A stretch of DNA of 64,000 nt from NCBI RefSeq assembly GCF_000383975.1, contig NZ_KB913017.1, forward strand, positions 2,531,527-2,595,526, in the 5' to 3' direction. Below, one piece after another: positions 17,202 through 26,041 of the stretch. This stretch comes from Natronorubrum tibetense GA33. Its GTDB lineage: Archaea > Halobacteriota > Halobacteria > Halobacteriales > Natrialbaceae. Position 1 is the first letter of the stretch, and each line of letters opens with the position of its first letter. Made by a program: the position numbers and the translations under genes. Under the pieces are notes generated by a model. It saw only the letters and a program-made list of their open reading frames with translations. It had not been told where the DNA came from and ran no database searches.

Positions 17202-17241
17202 AACAGTTAAGTCACGGCTATGTGATGTGCGTGATAGCTGA

Positions 17242-18441
17242 ATGTCGGATTCGATGGACTACTTCGGAAGCGAGAACGAGATCTTTCAGAACAAAGAACT
17301 GCTGCAGGTCTCACACCTCCCCGACGGCGACCGCATCATCGGTCGCGAGGACGAACTGACGAACCTCGCGAACGCGATCAAGCCGGCGACGCGGGGTAAC
17401 ACGCCGAACAATGTCCTCGTCTACGGCAAGACGGGAACCGGGAAGTCGCTGTGCTCGAAGTTTATCACGAACCAGGCCGTCGAACGCGCGAAACGAGACG
17501 ACGTGACGATCGGCGTCGCCTACGTCGATTGCTTGCAGGAGTCGACGGAGACGCAGGCCGTCCAGTCCGCCGGTCACCAACTCAACGAACAGGATGCGAC
17601 GGGAATTTCGATCCCCCACTCGGGTCTGAGCACGGCCGAGTACTACCGCCGACTGTGGCAGATCGTCGACAACCGGTACGACGTCGCGCTCATCATCTTG
17701 GACGAGGTCGACAAGATCGAGGACGACGATATCCTGATGCAACTCTCGAGAGCGGTCGAGTCCGGGAAACTCACCGAGAGCACGGTCGGTGTCATCGGCA
17801 TCTCGAACAAAGTTCGGTACAAGGACTCGCTGGACGAGCGCATCAAATCCAGCCTTTGCGAGCGCGAGTACGTCTTCTCGCCGTACGACGCGACCCAGAT
17901 CCGAGAGATCCTGCGCTCGCGCGCCGACGCGTTCCACGAGGGCGTCCTCGAGGACGGCGTCGTTCCCCGGGTCGCCGCGCTCGCGGCCCGCGAACACGGC
18001 GACGCGCGGAAGGCGATCGACATCCTCCGCTTTGCCGGCGAGATCGCCGAGGAAAACGACCTCGAGCGCGTTACTGAGGACTGCGTCGATCAGGCACACG
18101 AGCGCGAGGAGACCAGCCGACTCGCCGAACTCATCTCAAAAAGTCCGAGCCACGCGAAACTCGTCCTCGAGGCCATGGCATTGCGCACCCAGCAGACGGG
18201 AAACGACGACGCGCCGGTGACGACCAACGAGGTGTACGACCTCTACAAACGGCTCTGCGAGCGAGACCAGTCCGAACACCTGAAGCTCCGCCGCGTCAGG
18301 GATATCCTCTCGGAACTCGAGTTCCTCTCGATCATCGACCAGGAGCGCAAGTGGGCCGGGAAGGGGAAGGGCAACTACATGGAAAACCGGCTGATCGACG
18401 ATCCGGAGGTTATCATCGCGGCCTGTAACGAGTCCGATTAG
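17242..18441 (+). CDS. Orc1/Cdc6 family replication initiator
   Basis: The protein has 399 residues. Walker A is GKTGTGKS, Walker B is IILDEVDKI and sensor 1 lies in VIGISNKV. The arginine-rich sensor 2 region is near EHGDARKAIDILR. The C-terminal winged helix (TTNEVYDLYKRLC to KGNYMENRLI) binds ORB DNA. It should recognise the box array immediately upstream and load the MCM helicase. Haloarchaea carry many Orc1/Cdc6 paralogs; the N-terminus here (MDYFGSENEIFQNKELLQ) differs from my recollection of the main oriC1 initiator, so this may be a secondary chromosomal origin. Confidence 0.92.
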   Translation: MSDSMDYFGSENEIFQNKELLQVSHLPDGDRIIGREDELTNLANAIKPATRGNTPNNVLVYGKTGTGKSLCSKFITNQAVERAKRDDVTIGVAYVDCLQESTETQAVQSAGHQLNEQDATGISIPHSGLSTAEYYRRLWQIVDNRYDVALIILDEVDKIEDDDILMQLSRAVESGKLTESTVGVIGISNKVRYKDSLDERIKSSLCEREYVFSPYDATQIREILRSRADAFHEGVLEDGVVPRVAALAAREHGDARKAIDILRFAGEIAEENDLERVTEDCVDQAHEREETSRLAELISKSPSHAKLVLEAMALRTQQTGNDDAPVTTNEVYDLYKRLCERDQSEHLKLRRVRDILSELEFLSIIDQERKWAGKGKGNYMENRLIDDPEVIIAACNESD

Positions 18442-18456
18442 CGCGATCGATACTGC

Positions 18457-18523
18457 CCACTGAAACGAGGTATAGTAGATCACAACGCTGTCCTGCGAAC
18501 AGGCGTGCAGTGACGTTCAGTGG
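18457..18523. repeat. Palindrome-ended repeat element, copy 2
   Basis: CCACTGAA at 18457 and TTCAGTGG at 18516-18523 form the inverted ends. The interior shares GTCCTGCGA and flanking bases with copy 1 (2544-2619). It sits just after the orc1/cdc6 stop and before the AT-rich lipoprotein gene. The inverted ends here are shorter (8-9 bases) than in copy 1. Confidence 0.65.
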
Positions 18524-18589
18524 CTACTATCGTCGTCCGCCAGTCGTTTCGGAAGCGCACGGATCGTGGTCAAATACAGGTGCCAATTC

Positions 18590-19030
18590 CTACGGGCACG
18601 TCTCTAAACTCCCAATCGCAAAATGAACGTCATGCTGTTCAGGGATTACTGATGCCGAAAAACAATCACTGTCTCCCCAGTCTGAAAACATTTCATTGAC
18701 ATCATCAGAAGAAATACTGTTTTCCATTTCGCCATCGTTTATCGAAACTGAGACGACGTACTCAGCCACCTCGCCCATCCACTCTTTCCGGATTTCTATA
18801 TTCCCTGCTGGTCCATTAGCAGTCCCACTGAGTTCATGCTTTTCACGATATACTCTGCTGTCGTCCTTCTCGACGGCAATCGTTGCCTCGAGTTCATCTT
18901 CAAGCATATTGGTCATTTTTACCTCCCCCAAAGGCACTTGAGAGGAACTCTGGAAAGAAATATCACCGATGCAGCCACTACTAGTTGAAATGATTACGGC
19001 TGATGAAGCGATGAGCGCACGTCGGTGCAT
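18590..19030 (-). CDS. Hypothetical lipoprotein, AT-rich gene
   Basis: The protein has 146 residues from ATG 19030. A short basic start (MHRRALIASSAV) and hydrophobic stretch lead to a lipobox ending SSGC, so it is likely an exported lipid-anchored protein. The mature part has no motif I recognise and includes a late cysteine pair (SDCFSAS and a terminal ETCP). The gene uses noticeably more A/T-ending codons than its neighbours, which suggests recent transfer. A TATA box (19052-19059) supports this start. Confidence 0.7.
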   Translation of the reverse strand: MHRRALIASSAVIISTSSGCIGDISFQSSSQVPLGEVKMTNMLEDELEATIAVEKDDSRVYREKHELSGTANGPAGNIEIRKEWMGEVAEYVVSVSINDGEMENSISSDDVNEMFSDWGDSDCFSASVIPEQHDVHFAIGSLETCP

Positions 19031-19051
19031 AAGAACTAGGGTTCCCCTTTT

Positions 19052-19059
19052 GGTATAGG
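19052..19059 (-). promoter_or_regulatory. TATA box of the AT-rich lipoprotein gene
   Basis: Read on the minus strand this is CCTATACC, centred about 26 bases before ATG 19030, predicting a leaderless mRNA. Confidence 0.5.
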
Positions 19060-19250
19060 TTTTTCCAAGCGGAATCATGTGCTAAATAGATGGAGTTTCG
19101 CGGCCTGGTCGCGCCCACGAGTCGCCGACCGGTGAGTCTCCCCAACAGTGAGCTACCTACGAGCAACCTACAAGAAGATCGTACACCGTCAACGACACCA
19201 GAACATTCGTTCCAGTCCTCGAGGGTGCGGCCGGTTGTCAAAGTTGGAGG

Positions 19251-19607
19251 CTACAATAGCTCCCGAACCTCGGAGTACCACATATCGTGATAGTCGACGT
19301 GTCCAACCCGACGGGCGATGGCGACGGCCAGCGCGTGCCAGCACTGCTCGGTCGGATCGTCGGCGTCGAGATTGTACTCGCTGTCCTTGCAGGTACAGCC
19401 GCCGTCCTCGACGATGTACTCGTCGTCGTAGCCGACGACGATCGTGAAATCGCGGTAGGCCTTCACCCGGTTCTCCCCAACGGCTTCGATGGCGCGGACC
19501 CCACGGTCGCCGTGGATCTGGGAGATCTGCTCGACGACTTCGGGCGTCAACTCCCCCGTCTCCTCGAGGTCTGCCTGCCATCGCTCGACTGGGTTGGCCT
19601 CCGGCAC
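19251..19607 (-). CDS. SWIM-like zinc-finger protein
   Basis: The product has 118 residues and starts at GTG 19607, since no ATG is available before the conserved part. The central block GGCTCKDSEYN, then EQCWHALAVAIA, gives a CxC-x(n)-CxH pattern typical of SWIM zinc fingers, which mediate DNA or protein contacts. The N-terminal half (ERWQADLEETGELTPEVVEQ) is helical. The open frame upstream to 19922 overlaps the amidotransferase gene and is not coding. A TTTACA-like element about 27 bases before the GTG fits a leaderless start. Confidence 0.75.
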   Translation of the reverse strand: MPEANPVERWQADLEETGELTPEVVEQISQIHGDRGVRAIEAVGENRVKAYRDFTIVVGYDDEYIVEDGGCTCKDSEYNLDADDPTEQCWHALAVAIARRVGHVDYHDMWYSEVRELL

Positions 19608-19729
19608 GACCGGAACTGTGTCCCCAACTGTAAAGTCGGTTTGGTTGTTCGGCCGGTTCCCTCGGAAGATCGGCGCCTCGAGTGACAGTACTCGTGACCG
19701 TTCGACGAACGGGCGCGTCGATCGTCGAC

Positions 19730-20593
19730 TCAGGACGACGGACTCGAGTCGACCGATGATTCGGCAGCCGACTCCGTCGTCGCGAGGTCGGCGTCGACGG
19801 TGGTCTCGATACCGGTATCGACGCCAGCAGTAACCCCGGCCTCGGTGGCTCCCTCGAGTCGAACGGTGCGCTGTTCGCGAACGTACTCGAGGAAGTTGTC
19901 GAAGAGCCGTTTGGCTTCGCAAGCGGCCTCGTAACTCTCGGCGTCGATCCCCTCGAGGACGGCCTCGATCCGTTCGGTCTCGAGGTCGCCTTCCTTCCCC
20001 TCCGTGACCTCTGTTGCCGTCGTCGTGTCGTACTCGGGGTGAAACTGAACCCCGTAGACGCGGTCTCGCTGGAAGCCGTGGATGCCGTACTCGTTTCTGG
20101 CGAACACGGTCGCGCCCGGCGGGGCCTCGGCGACGCGATCGGAGTGTGTGGTGAAGACGGTAAAGCGCTCGTCGACGCCGGTCAGCAGCCGGTTCGACCC
20201 GTCCTGTTCGACGGTTCGGTAGCCGATCTCGTACTCGCCCATTCCCTCGACGCGGCCGCCGAGGACGTCCGCGAGTAGCTGATGGCCGTAACAGACGCCC
20301 AGAAACGGCAGTCCGGCCTCGACGGCCTCACCGACCCACTCCTTCAGGGCACCGATCCACGGCTCGTCCCAGTAGACGGAGGCGCTCGAGCCGGTGACGA
20401 CGCAGGCGTCGAACGCAAACGTCTCGGGGAGATCGCCCGAGGGACAGTGAAACTCGACGAGGTCGGCGTCGAGTTCGCGTTCGAAGTTTCGCTGGGTCGT
20501 TCCGCGTTTGTGTGCGGCGTTCAACAGGGCGATTCGCAATCGGCCCGTTCGCTCGTTCGAATCGGTTGGCTCGGCGGTTGACGGATCAGTCAC
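19730..20593 (-). CDS. Class I glutamine amidotransferase-like protein
   Basis: The protein has 287 residues. The nucleophile elbow GVCYGHQLLADVLGG holds the catalytic Cys, and the triad His/Glu lie in VQFHPEY. The domain resembles stand-alone GMP synthase-type glutaminases; the ammonia acceptor or true substrate is unknown. The C-terminal about 60 residues are a low-complexity Thr/Ala/Ser/Asp tail outside the fold. It may be transcribed with the SWIM-like gene downstream. Confidence 0.85.
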   Translation of the reverse strand: MTDPSTAEPTDSNERTGRLRIALLNAAHKRGTTQRNFERELDADLVEFHCPSGDLPETFAFDACVVTGSSASVYWDEPWIGALKEWVGEAVEAGLPFLGVCYGHQLLADVLGGRVEGMGEYEIGYRTVEQDGSNRLLTGVDERFTVFTTHSDRVAEAPPGATVFARNEYGIHGFQRDRVYGVQFHPEYDTTTATEVTEGKEGDLETERIEAVLEGIDAESYEAACEAKRLFDNFLEYVREQRTVRLEGATEAGVTAGVDTGIETTVDADLATTESAAESSVDSSPSS

Positions 20594-20935
20594 GAGACAC
20601 TCCGCTCCGTGAAATCGGGCGTGTTCGAGGAATCAAGCGTTCGTAGATCGTGGTATGTCAAAGGCACCCAAGGCATCGATATACGAACAGAAGGGCTGCC
20701 GGATACAAAGAGTTTTCTAACGAGTGAGTCTGTTAGGGACAGATTTCACCAACCATCCGAGTATTTCTGCGGCGCTCGCTGGACAGATGTCTCTCACCGA
20801 TCCGGTCGAACCAACACCGCCAAACTGCAGGCATGTTGCCGTAAGCGCCGACTACTCCATGCGCGATGCAGTTCAAGGCGAATGGTGATAGTGGAAAAAA
20901 CGGTTCCCAATCGAGAGCGGCAGTCTCTCGGAGCG
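20594..20935. other. Intergenic stretch without a supported gene
   Basis: This is 342 bases between the amidotransferase start and the next lipoprotein stop. Only a 21-codon ATG frame (20655) and a weak CTAAC/GTTAG inverted pair near 20717-20735 are present. Neither is convincing. The left part should contain the amidotransferase promoter. Confidence 0.6.
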
Positions 20936-21373
20936 TTATTCGTCTTCGCCGTCTTCGTCGTCGTCCGCCGTATCGGGCGTCGCACCGTCGAGAACGACCG
21001 AAACCGTCTCGTCGTCTTCCTCCAGCGTGACCGTCTCTTCGACGGTTTCGAACTCATCGTCGACGCTCTCGAGGGTGATCGTGTACTCACCCTCGTACAT
21101 GAGGGATGCCATGAGCTGACCGTCATCGATGTCGTCGTGATAGTTCGAGGTGTAGTCCTCCTCCTCGCTTTCCATCGTCACTTCGACGCCGGAGGAGACG
21201 GGATCGCCGTCCTCGTTCTCCAGTTCAAGCGTGAGAGCACCGGGATCTTCCGGTTCGAACAGTTCCGAATCGTCGTCCGCTGAATCGTCGTCGGAACACC
21301 CTGCAAGACCGATCGTCACTGCACCTGTGAGAGCGACACCAAATCGACGGCGGCTAAGCGATTGTCGGACCAT
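20936..21373 (-). CDS. Tat-exported acidic lipoprotein
   Basis: The protein has 145 residues. [11 protein letters not shown] is a twin-arginine signal and LAGC the lipobox. The mature protein is very acidic, with a middle region ([20 protein letters not shown] to [20 protein letters not shown]) that reads like a small beta-sandwich of the carboxypeptidase-regulatory/PEGA-like kind. It is probably an external surface protein; function is unknown. Confidence 0.8.
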   Translation of the reverse strand: MVRQSLSRRRFGVALTGAVTIGLAGCSDDDSADDDSELFEPEDPGALTLELENEDGDPVSSGVEVTMESEEEDYTSNYHDDIDDGQLMASLMYEGEYTITLESVDDEFETVEETVTLEEDDETVSVVLDGATPDTADDDEDGEDE

Positions 21374-21562
21374 ATCACCTCCGAGCCCTCAGGCACTGAT
21401 AAATGTTCAGATATCCTGAACTATCGGGTATTGGTATCACGAATCGGGCGAGGAGTTACCACAGGGAATGAGGTCCACAGGCCACTCGCTCGAGGAAGCG
21501 GTCTCGGTCCACGGACGCGCGGAGACCACACCGTTTTTCGCAGTCGGCCGCCGACAGCCGGT

Positions 21563-22684
21563 ATGCGCGTCACCGAGGGCGGGGTCGAACTCGAGGTCCC
21601 CGGCGAACAGACCGAGGGCGTCGAGGAGTCGGTGTTCTACAACCCGCGACAGGAGTTGAACCGGGATCTGACGATCGCCGCGCTGCGGGCCTTTCGCGAA
21701 CGCGAGAACCGCGCCGAGTCGTATCTCGACGCGATGACTGCGAGCGGCATCCGCGGCGTTCGAGCGGCCGACGATGGCTGGCGGGCGACCTGCTGTGATA
21801 TCGACGAGGACGCCGCCGACCTCGCGCGGGCGAATCTCGAGCGAAACGGCCTCGAGAACGGCTCGCGGGTCGAACACCGCAACGTCAACGCCCTCATGCA
21901 CGAGTCGAAGTTCGACGTGATCGATCTCGATCCCTACGGGACGCCGATGCCCTTCGCCGACGCGGCCTTCGCACGCTGTCGGGATCTGGTTTGCGTGACG
22001 GCGACTGATACCGCGCCGCTCTGTGGGGCCCATTTCAACAGCGGCGTCCGCTCTTACTCCGCCGTTCCCAGAAACACCGACTACCACACCGAGATGGGCG
22101 TGCGGATCCTCCTCTCTGCGCTCGCCCGTAGCGCCGCCCGCTTCGATGTCGGCGTCGAACCGATCTTCACCCACGCGACGAGCCACTACGTCCGCACCTA
22201 CCTCGAACTCGAGCGCAAGCCGACGGCGGCCGACGCTGCCCTCGAGCAGCTGGGTCACCTCTCGCACTGCGAGGACTGTCTCCACCGCGAGGCCGAGTAC
22301 GGTATGACCGCGAATCCCCTCGAGACCTGCCCCAACTGCGGGAGCGAGCGAATCCTCGTCGCCGGTCCGATCTGGCTCGGTCCGTACCGCGACCGCGAGT
22401 TCACCGCCGAAATCCGCGAGCAGATCCCCGATGCGTTCGGGACCGCAGAAAAGGCCCGCGACCTCTGCGAGACGCTCGAGGCGGAACTCGACGTACCGAC
22501 CTACTACGATCAGCACAAACTGGCCAAGAGCTGGGGGCTGCCGGCCAACGCGATGGACGACTTTTTGGCCGATCTTCGGGACGCTGGATACGAAGCCTCG
22601 TTCACCCACTACGGCGGCACGACGTTCAAATCGAACGCGAGCGTCGCTGAAATCTTCGAGGCGACCGAAGCCAATCTCGAGTGA
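21563..22684 (+). CDS. trm1: tRNA (guanine(26)-N2)-dimethyltransferase Trm1
   Basis: The protein has 373 residues from ATG 21563. Trm1 dimethylates G26 of tRNA using S-adenosylmethionine. The opening [11 protein letters not shown] with [20 protein letters not shown], the SAM-binding ASGIRGVRA, the catalytic-type DLDPYGTP, and the zinc finger ([11 protein letters not shown] plus CPNCGSE) are all family hallmarks. The longer frame from 21362 is rejected because it would add a non-conserved leader crossing the lipoprotein promoter. Confidence 0.95.
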   Translation: MRVTEGGVELEVPGEQTEGVEESVFYNPRQELNRDLTIAALRAFRERENRAESYLDAMTASGIRGVRAADDGWRATCCDIDEDAADLARANLERNGLENGSRVEHRNVNALMHESKFDVIDLDPYGTPMPFADAAFARCRDLVCVTATDTAPLCGAHFNSGVRSYSAVPRNTDYHTEMGVRILLSALARSAARFDVGVEPIFTHATSHYVRTYLELERKPTAADAALEQLGHLSHCEDCLHREAEYGMTANPLETCPNCGSERILVAGPIWLGPYRDREFTAEIREQIPDAFGTAEKARDLCETLEAELDVPTYYDQHKLAKSWGLPANAMDDFLADLRDAGYEASFTHYGGTTFKSNASVAEIFEATEANLE

Positions 22685-22699
22685 ACGAGCCGAGGTCGG

Positions 22700-22813
22700 C
22701 TACAGCCGATCGAGTCCGCACTCGGGCGACGGACTCTCGAGTTTCGACGTGTTCTTCATCCCGAGTTCCCCACAAAAGTGGCGGCACCTGAGGTCCCGGG
22801 CGGATATCGACAC
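22700..22813 (-). CDS. Putative 37-residue zinc microprotein
   Basis: From GTG 22813 the frame encodes 37 residues containing CRHFCGELG (C10, H12, C14) and PSPECGLDRL (C32). The Cys/His spacing and the compact length look like a small haloarchaeal zinc protein. It converges on trm1 with a 15-base gap. It is too short for standard gene finding, and the start codon is uncertain. I do not know a named family. Confidence 0.45.
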   Translation of the reverse strand: MSISARDLRCRHFCGELGMKNTSKLESPSPECGLDRL

Positions 22814-22887
22814 GATTCGATTGCCTTCAGTCTGCAGGCCTGTGCCACACCACCGCATATTGTGCTGGCCGCGGACAGTTCCGAGAC

Positions 22888-24204
22888 GTGATCAACCGAA
22901 GACAGGGTCTCGAGTTCGCGACCGCCGTCGTGGGGCTCGCACAGAGCCAACAGCTGACGCTGTTGGCGGCTGGTGTCGCCTTCTACGGATTCATCTCGCT
23001 CGTCCCGCTGATGTTGCTCGGACTGGGGATCGCCGCCTCGATCGGCGGGGAAGCCCTCGCGAACCAGCTGACGGCCGCGGCCAGCGACGTCCTCACGCCG
23101 TCGGCCCAGGAGATACTCGCCGACACGGTCCTCGACGATACCGGGCGGCAGGGAGCCACCGTCTTCGGTGCGCTGGGACTGCTGTGGGGCTCGAGTCGGG
23201 TCCTCCGCGGGCTCGATCGAGCCTTTTCGCAGATTTACGGCACCGCGGCCTCGAAGTCGTTCGTCGACACCCTCTGGGACGCGATGATCGTCTTCCTCGT
23301 GATCACCCTCGGCCTCATGCTCGTCGCCGGACTCGAGTTGCTCATTCGGTTCGTCCCGTTTCTCGGCGTGAGCGTCGTCGGTCCGATCCTCGTCGTGCTC
23401 GGCTTGATGGTGACGTTTCTGCCGCTGTATATCGTCTTTCCGGACGCGAACGTCGGTCTTCGGGAGGCCATCCCCGGAACGATCGTCGCCGCGGTCGGCT
23501 GGTTCGTCCTGAGTCGCACGTTCGGACTGTACGCCGCTGTCGCCGGCGATTACGCCGTCTACGGGGCGCTCGGGGCTGTCTTTCTCGTGTTAATTTGGCT
23601 GTACGTCGGCGCGATCATCCTCGTCTTCGGGGCCGTCGTCAACGCGGTCCTCGCCGACCGTGAAGTGGATCGGCAGCTACAAAGTCCCGGCGCACGACAG
23701 TTTTCGACAGAAGCGATGACCGACGACGCCACGGGTGCCGACGAGGGGGCGACGGAGGACCAGGCAGGGACGGGTGCGCAAACGGCGACTACGGGCTCGA
23801 GTGCCCGACAGAGCGCCCGGACTCGAGACCGATCCGACGACCCCGAAGCGCTTCGCGAGGAGATCGAGCGCCTTCGCGATCGGGTCGAGTCGTTCGAGGA
23901 GGGCGTCGAACGCCGGACCGTCAAGAAGGAGTCCCTCGAGAGCGAACTCAAACGCTACGTCCGACGCAAGTACCGACGCGGCCACGCCCGCGACTGGGGG
24001 CCGTACCTCGTCCTACTGTACGGAACCGCGATGTCCATCGCGGCGTTTTACTTCCTCTCGGGCGGTTGGGCCATCCTGGCGATGTTCGTCGTCTGGACCT
24101 CCACGCTTGGCGTCTACGCCCTGATGGTGCTGTTCGGCTTCGGAATCTCGGTGTTCGGGATCCCTGGCCGGATTCGCGACGCGATCGGCGACCGACGCTC
24201 CTGA
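22888..24204 (+). CDS. YihY/BrkB family membrane protein
   Basis: The protein has 438 residues from GTG 22888. About six hydrophobic segments fill residues 20-260. Family blocks include LTLLAAGVAFYGFISLVPL, LLWGSSRVLRGLDRAFSQIYG and YGALGAVFLVLIWLYVGAII. A charged, coiled-coil-like region (EALREEIERLRDRVESFEEG) follows, then two further C-terminal helices; this tail is longer than in bacterial YihY. The family is often labelled RNase BN in error; the true role is unknown. Confidence 0.88.
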   Translation: MINRRQGLEFATAVVGLAQSQQLTLLAAGVAFYGFISLVPLMLLGLGIAASIGGEALANQLTAAASDVLTPSAQEILADTVLDDTGRQGATVFGALGLLWGSSRVLRGLDRAFSQIYGTAASKSFVDTLWDAMIVFLVITLGLMLVAGLELLIRFVPFLGVSVVGPILVVLGLMVTFLPLYIVFPDANVGLREAIPGTIVAAVGWFVLSRTFGLYAAVAGDYAVYGALGAVFLVLIWLYVGAIILVFGAVVNAVLADREVDRQLQSPGARQFSTEAMTDDATGADEGATEDQAGTGAQTATTGSSARQSARTRDRSDDPEALREEIERLRDRVESFEEGVERRTVKKESLESELKRYVRRKYRRGHARDWGPYLVLLYGTAMSIAAFYFLSGGWAILAMFVVWTSTLGVYALMVLFGFGISVFGIPGRIRDAIGDRRS

Positions 24205-24278
24205 AACGGCCGACACCCGCACACCCGTTTTGCAATCTCGGCCACCTTTTGCCACCTCGTTCACCCTCGCTCGACCCC

Positions 24279-24300
24279 ATCACGAGCCGCTGCTCGTGAT
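24279..24300. terminator. Perfect hairpin between convergent genes
   Basis: ATCACGAGC and GCTCGTGAT (9 bp stem, 4-base loop) lie between the BrkB stop and the end of the hydrolase pseudogene. Neither side has a clear T-run, so a terminator role is only suggested by position. Confidence 0.35.
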
Positions 24301-24316
24301 CTCGAGCAGCAGTTCC

Positions 24317-25114
24317 TTACTGCGTCGGGACGACCCGCTGTTGGACGAAGTTTCGAACGCGAGACGTGTACGTCTCCGCGCGGTGGAGGTTACAGATGTG
24401 GCCGACGTCCGCGAGTACCTCGATGCGTCCGTCCGTGGCCGCGGCGGCGTGGTCGCGCTCGCCCCGGCGCATGATCTTGTCGTTTTCGCCGTTGAGGATC
24501 AGCGTTGGTCCGGGATAGGTCGAGAGTTTCGCGCGGAAGTCGACACCTGCGATGTCCGGCCCCGCGTCGCCGAACTATTTCGGGTAGATTCCGGCCTCGA
24601 TGATCTCCCGTTTGACGTCCTCGGGGAGATCGCGATTGTTCACCCACCGTTGCCCGAGTCGTTCGACAATACGCTTACTGATATCGGGTTTCGTCGCGAG
24701 TCGAGAAATCGACCCGGTAGCGCGCGTGAGCGTCTCCATGCCGCCGATCGGGTTCGCGCTGGAACCCGAGAGCACTAGTCCGTCGACGTTGTCTGGCTGT
24801 CGGTAGGCGTACTCCGTCGCGACGTAGCCGCCCAGCGAGAGGCCGACCAGTACCGCACTCCCGTCTGTGTACTCCTCGATCACGTCCTCGAGGAGATCGA
24901 TCGCGGGATCCATCCGGAACGTCTCGTTCGAGCGAACGCCGTGGCCCGGCAGGTCCGGGGCGACGACCCGGTACTCGTCGGAAAGTCCCCGAGTCTGGGG
25001 CAGCCACATCTTTCGCGTGAACATCGCGCCGTGGACGAACACGATCGATTGGCCGTCTTCGGGACCCGCAACGTCGATACCCGCGATTTCGTCGTCACCG
25101 CCGCGTCTGGACAT
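24317..25114 (-). pseudogene. Alpha/beta hydrolase interrupted by one in-frame amber stop
   Basis: The frame from ATG 25114 encodes a standard alpha/beta hydrolase: VFVHGAM oxyanion region, nucleophile elbow GLSLGGY. At codon 180 (bases 24577-24575) there is a TAG after IYPK. Beyond it the same frame continues for 85 codons with the expected acid (LNGENDK) and histidine (DVGHICN), then stops at TAA 24317. The full product would be 265 residues. Everything else is intact, so the mutation looks recent: a single CAG-to-TAG change would suffice. A truncated 179-residue product would lack two triad residues. Confidence 0.85.
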
Positions 25115-25342
25115 AGCCGTCCTATCACGGGATGTAACTTAGTGTCCGCCCCGGAATCCACAGCGCTCGCGAGAGACGACTTCGAGCGCCCAACCTCGGG
25201 ACTCGTCGGTACCAGAACCGGTATCCGTCGTGCGGTTTCGAGAACGCGTGACCGATCGAATACTGCGCGGTCTCGACGATGCGTGGTCGTCGTCAGGAAC
25301 GCGGCGACGACCTCGTCCCCTCCCTCGATTCTTCGTACTATC

Positions 25343-25864
25343 TCACTCGCGGTCGTCGGTGTCCGACTCTTCGTCGCGACCGGACCGGCCCTCGCTGCGC
25401 CCCTCCTCGAGGTCGACGGCAGCGTCGGTCGACCGGTGATCGTCGTCCGGTTCGACGGCGGCGTCCGTCCGAGAACTGGTGTCACCGGGATTGAACTCGG
25501 CCTCCGGCTCCTGTCCCGCCAGCTCGGTCGGATCGGCCTCGAGACCGCGATCCGTTTTCGGCTCACCGACTGAGTCCGGCTCGTCTCGAAGCTCCTCGGC
25601 GTTGGCCGCGACGTCTTCCGTTGGGAGCCCACCCTCGAGTCGGACGGCGTCGTCGGTGATCTCGCGAACGGCGTCGCTGCTCAGCGGCTGGGTCTCTTCG
25701 GCGACGCTGTCCCACCCGATCGAGGATTTGACCGAGTCGACGACGCCCGTCTCTGGCCTGACGTGGGCGATATCGCCCTCGACCGACGTGACGACGCCGA
25801 TCTCCTCGTCGGCGTCGTTTACGACGGGTTTGCTGACCTCGTCGTTCGTAAACAGACCACACAT
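25343..25864 (-). CDS. PRC-barrel-like domain protein with acidic tail
   Basis: The protein has 173 residues. The start MCGLFTNDEVSKPVVNDADE followed by IGVVTSVEGDIAHVRPE is a PRC-barrel-like beta domain, which usually mediates protein contacts. After VREITDDAVRLE (about residue 75) comes a long acidic, low-complexity tail. It is a paralog of the protein at 26042-26638, with the same MC-x-F-T start and the same xVREIxDxxVxL ending, but without membrane helices. Confidence 0.75.
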   Translation of the reverse strand: MCGLFTNDEVSKPVVNDADEEIGVVTSVEGDIAHVRPETGVVDSVKSSIGWDSVAEETQPLSSDAVREITDDAVRLEGGLPTEDVAANAEELRDEPDSVGEPKTDRGLEADPTELAGQEPEAEFNPGDTSSRTDAAVEPDDDHRSTDAAVDLEEGRSEGRSGRDEESDTDDRE

Positions 25865-26041
25865 ATCTGGTCTTACTTCCCGTCGAGATAAGCCGGTGGT
25901 GCCTGCAATCGTCAGGGAGTCGAGTGTTCGCGGAACGGGCCAAACCGTCCCGGTATTGCGGACGCTCGAGGCTGCTCGTAACGTCCGTTCGTCCTCGCAA
26001 ACTGCGTCAAAAACGTGACCGATGGTGTTCGAGTCGGGCGT

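Noticed and set aside
20655-20720. 21-codon frame MSKAPKASIYEQKGCRIQRV
   Set aside because: Too short and without supporting promoter or family evidence; may be a remnant but cannot be shown.
24575-24577. TAG read as pyrrolysine
   Set aside because: No supporting tRNA or synthetase gene is in the window and the hydrolase family has no conserved special residue here; a nonsense mutation is simpler.
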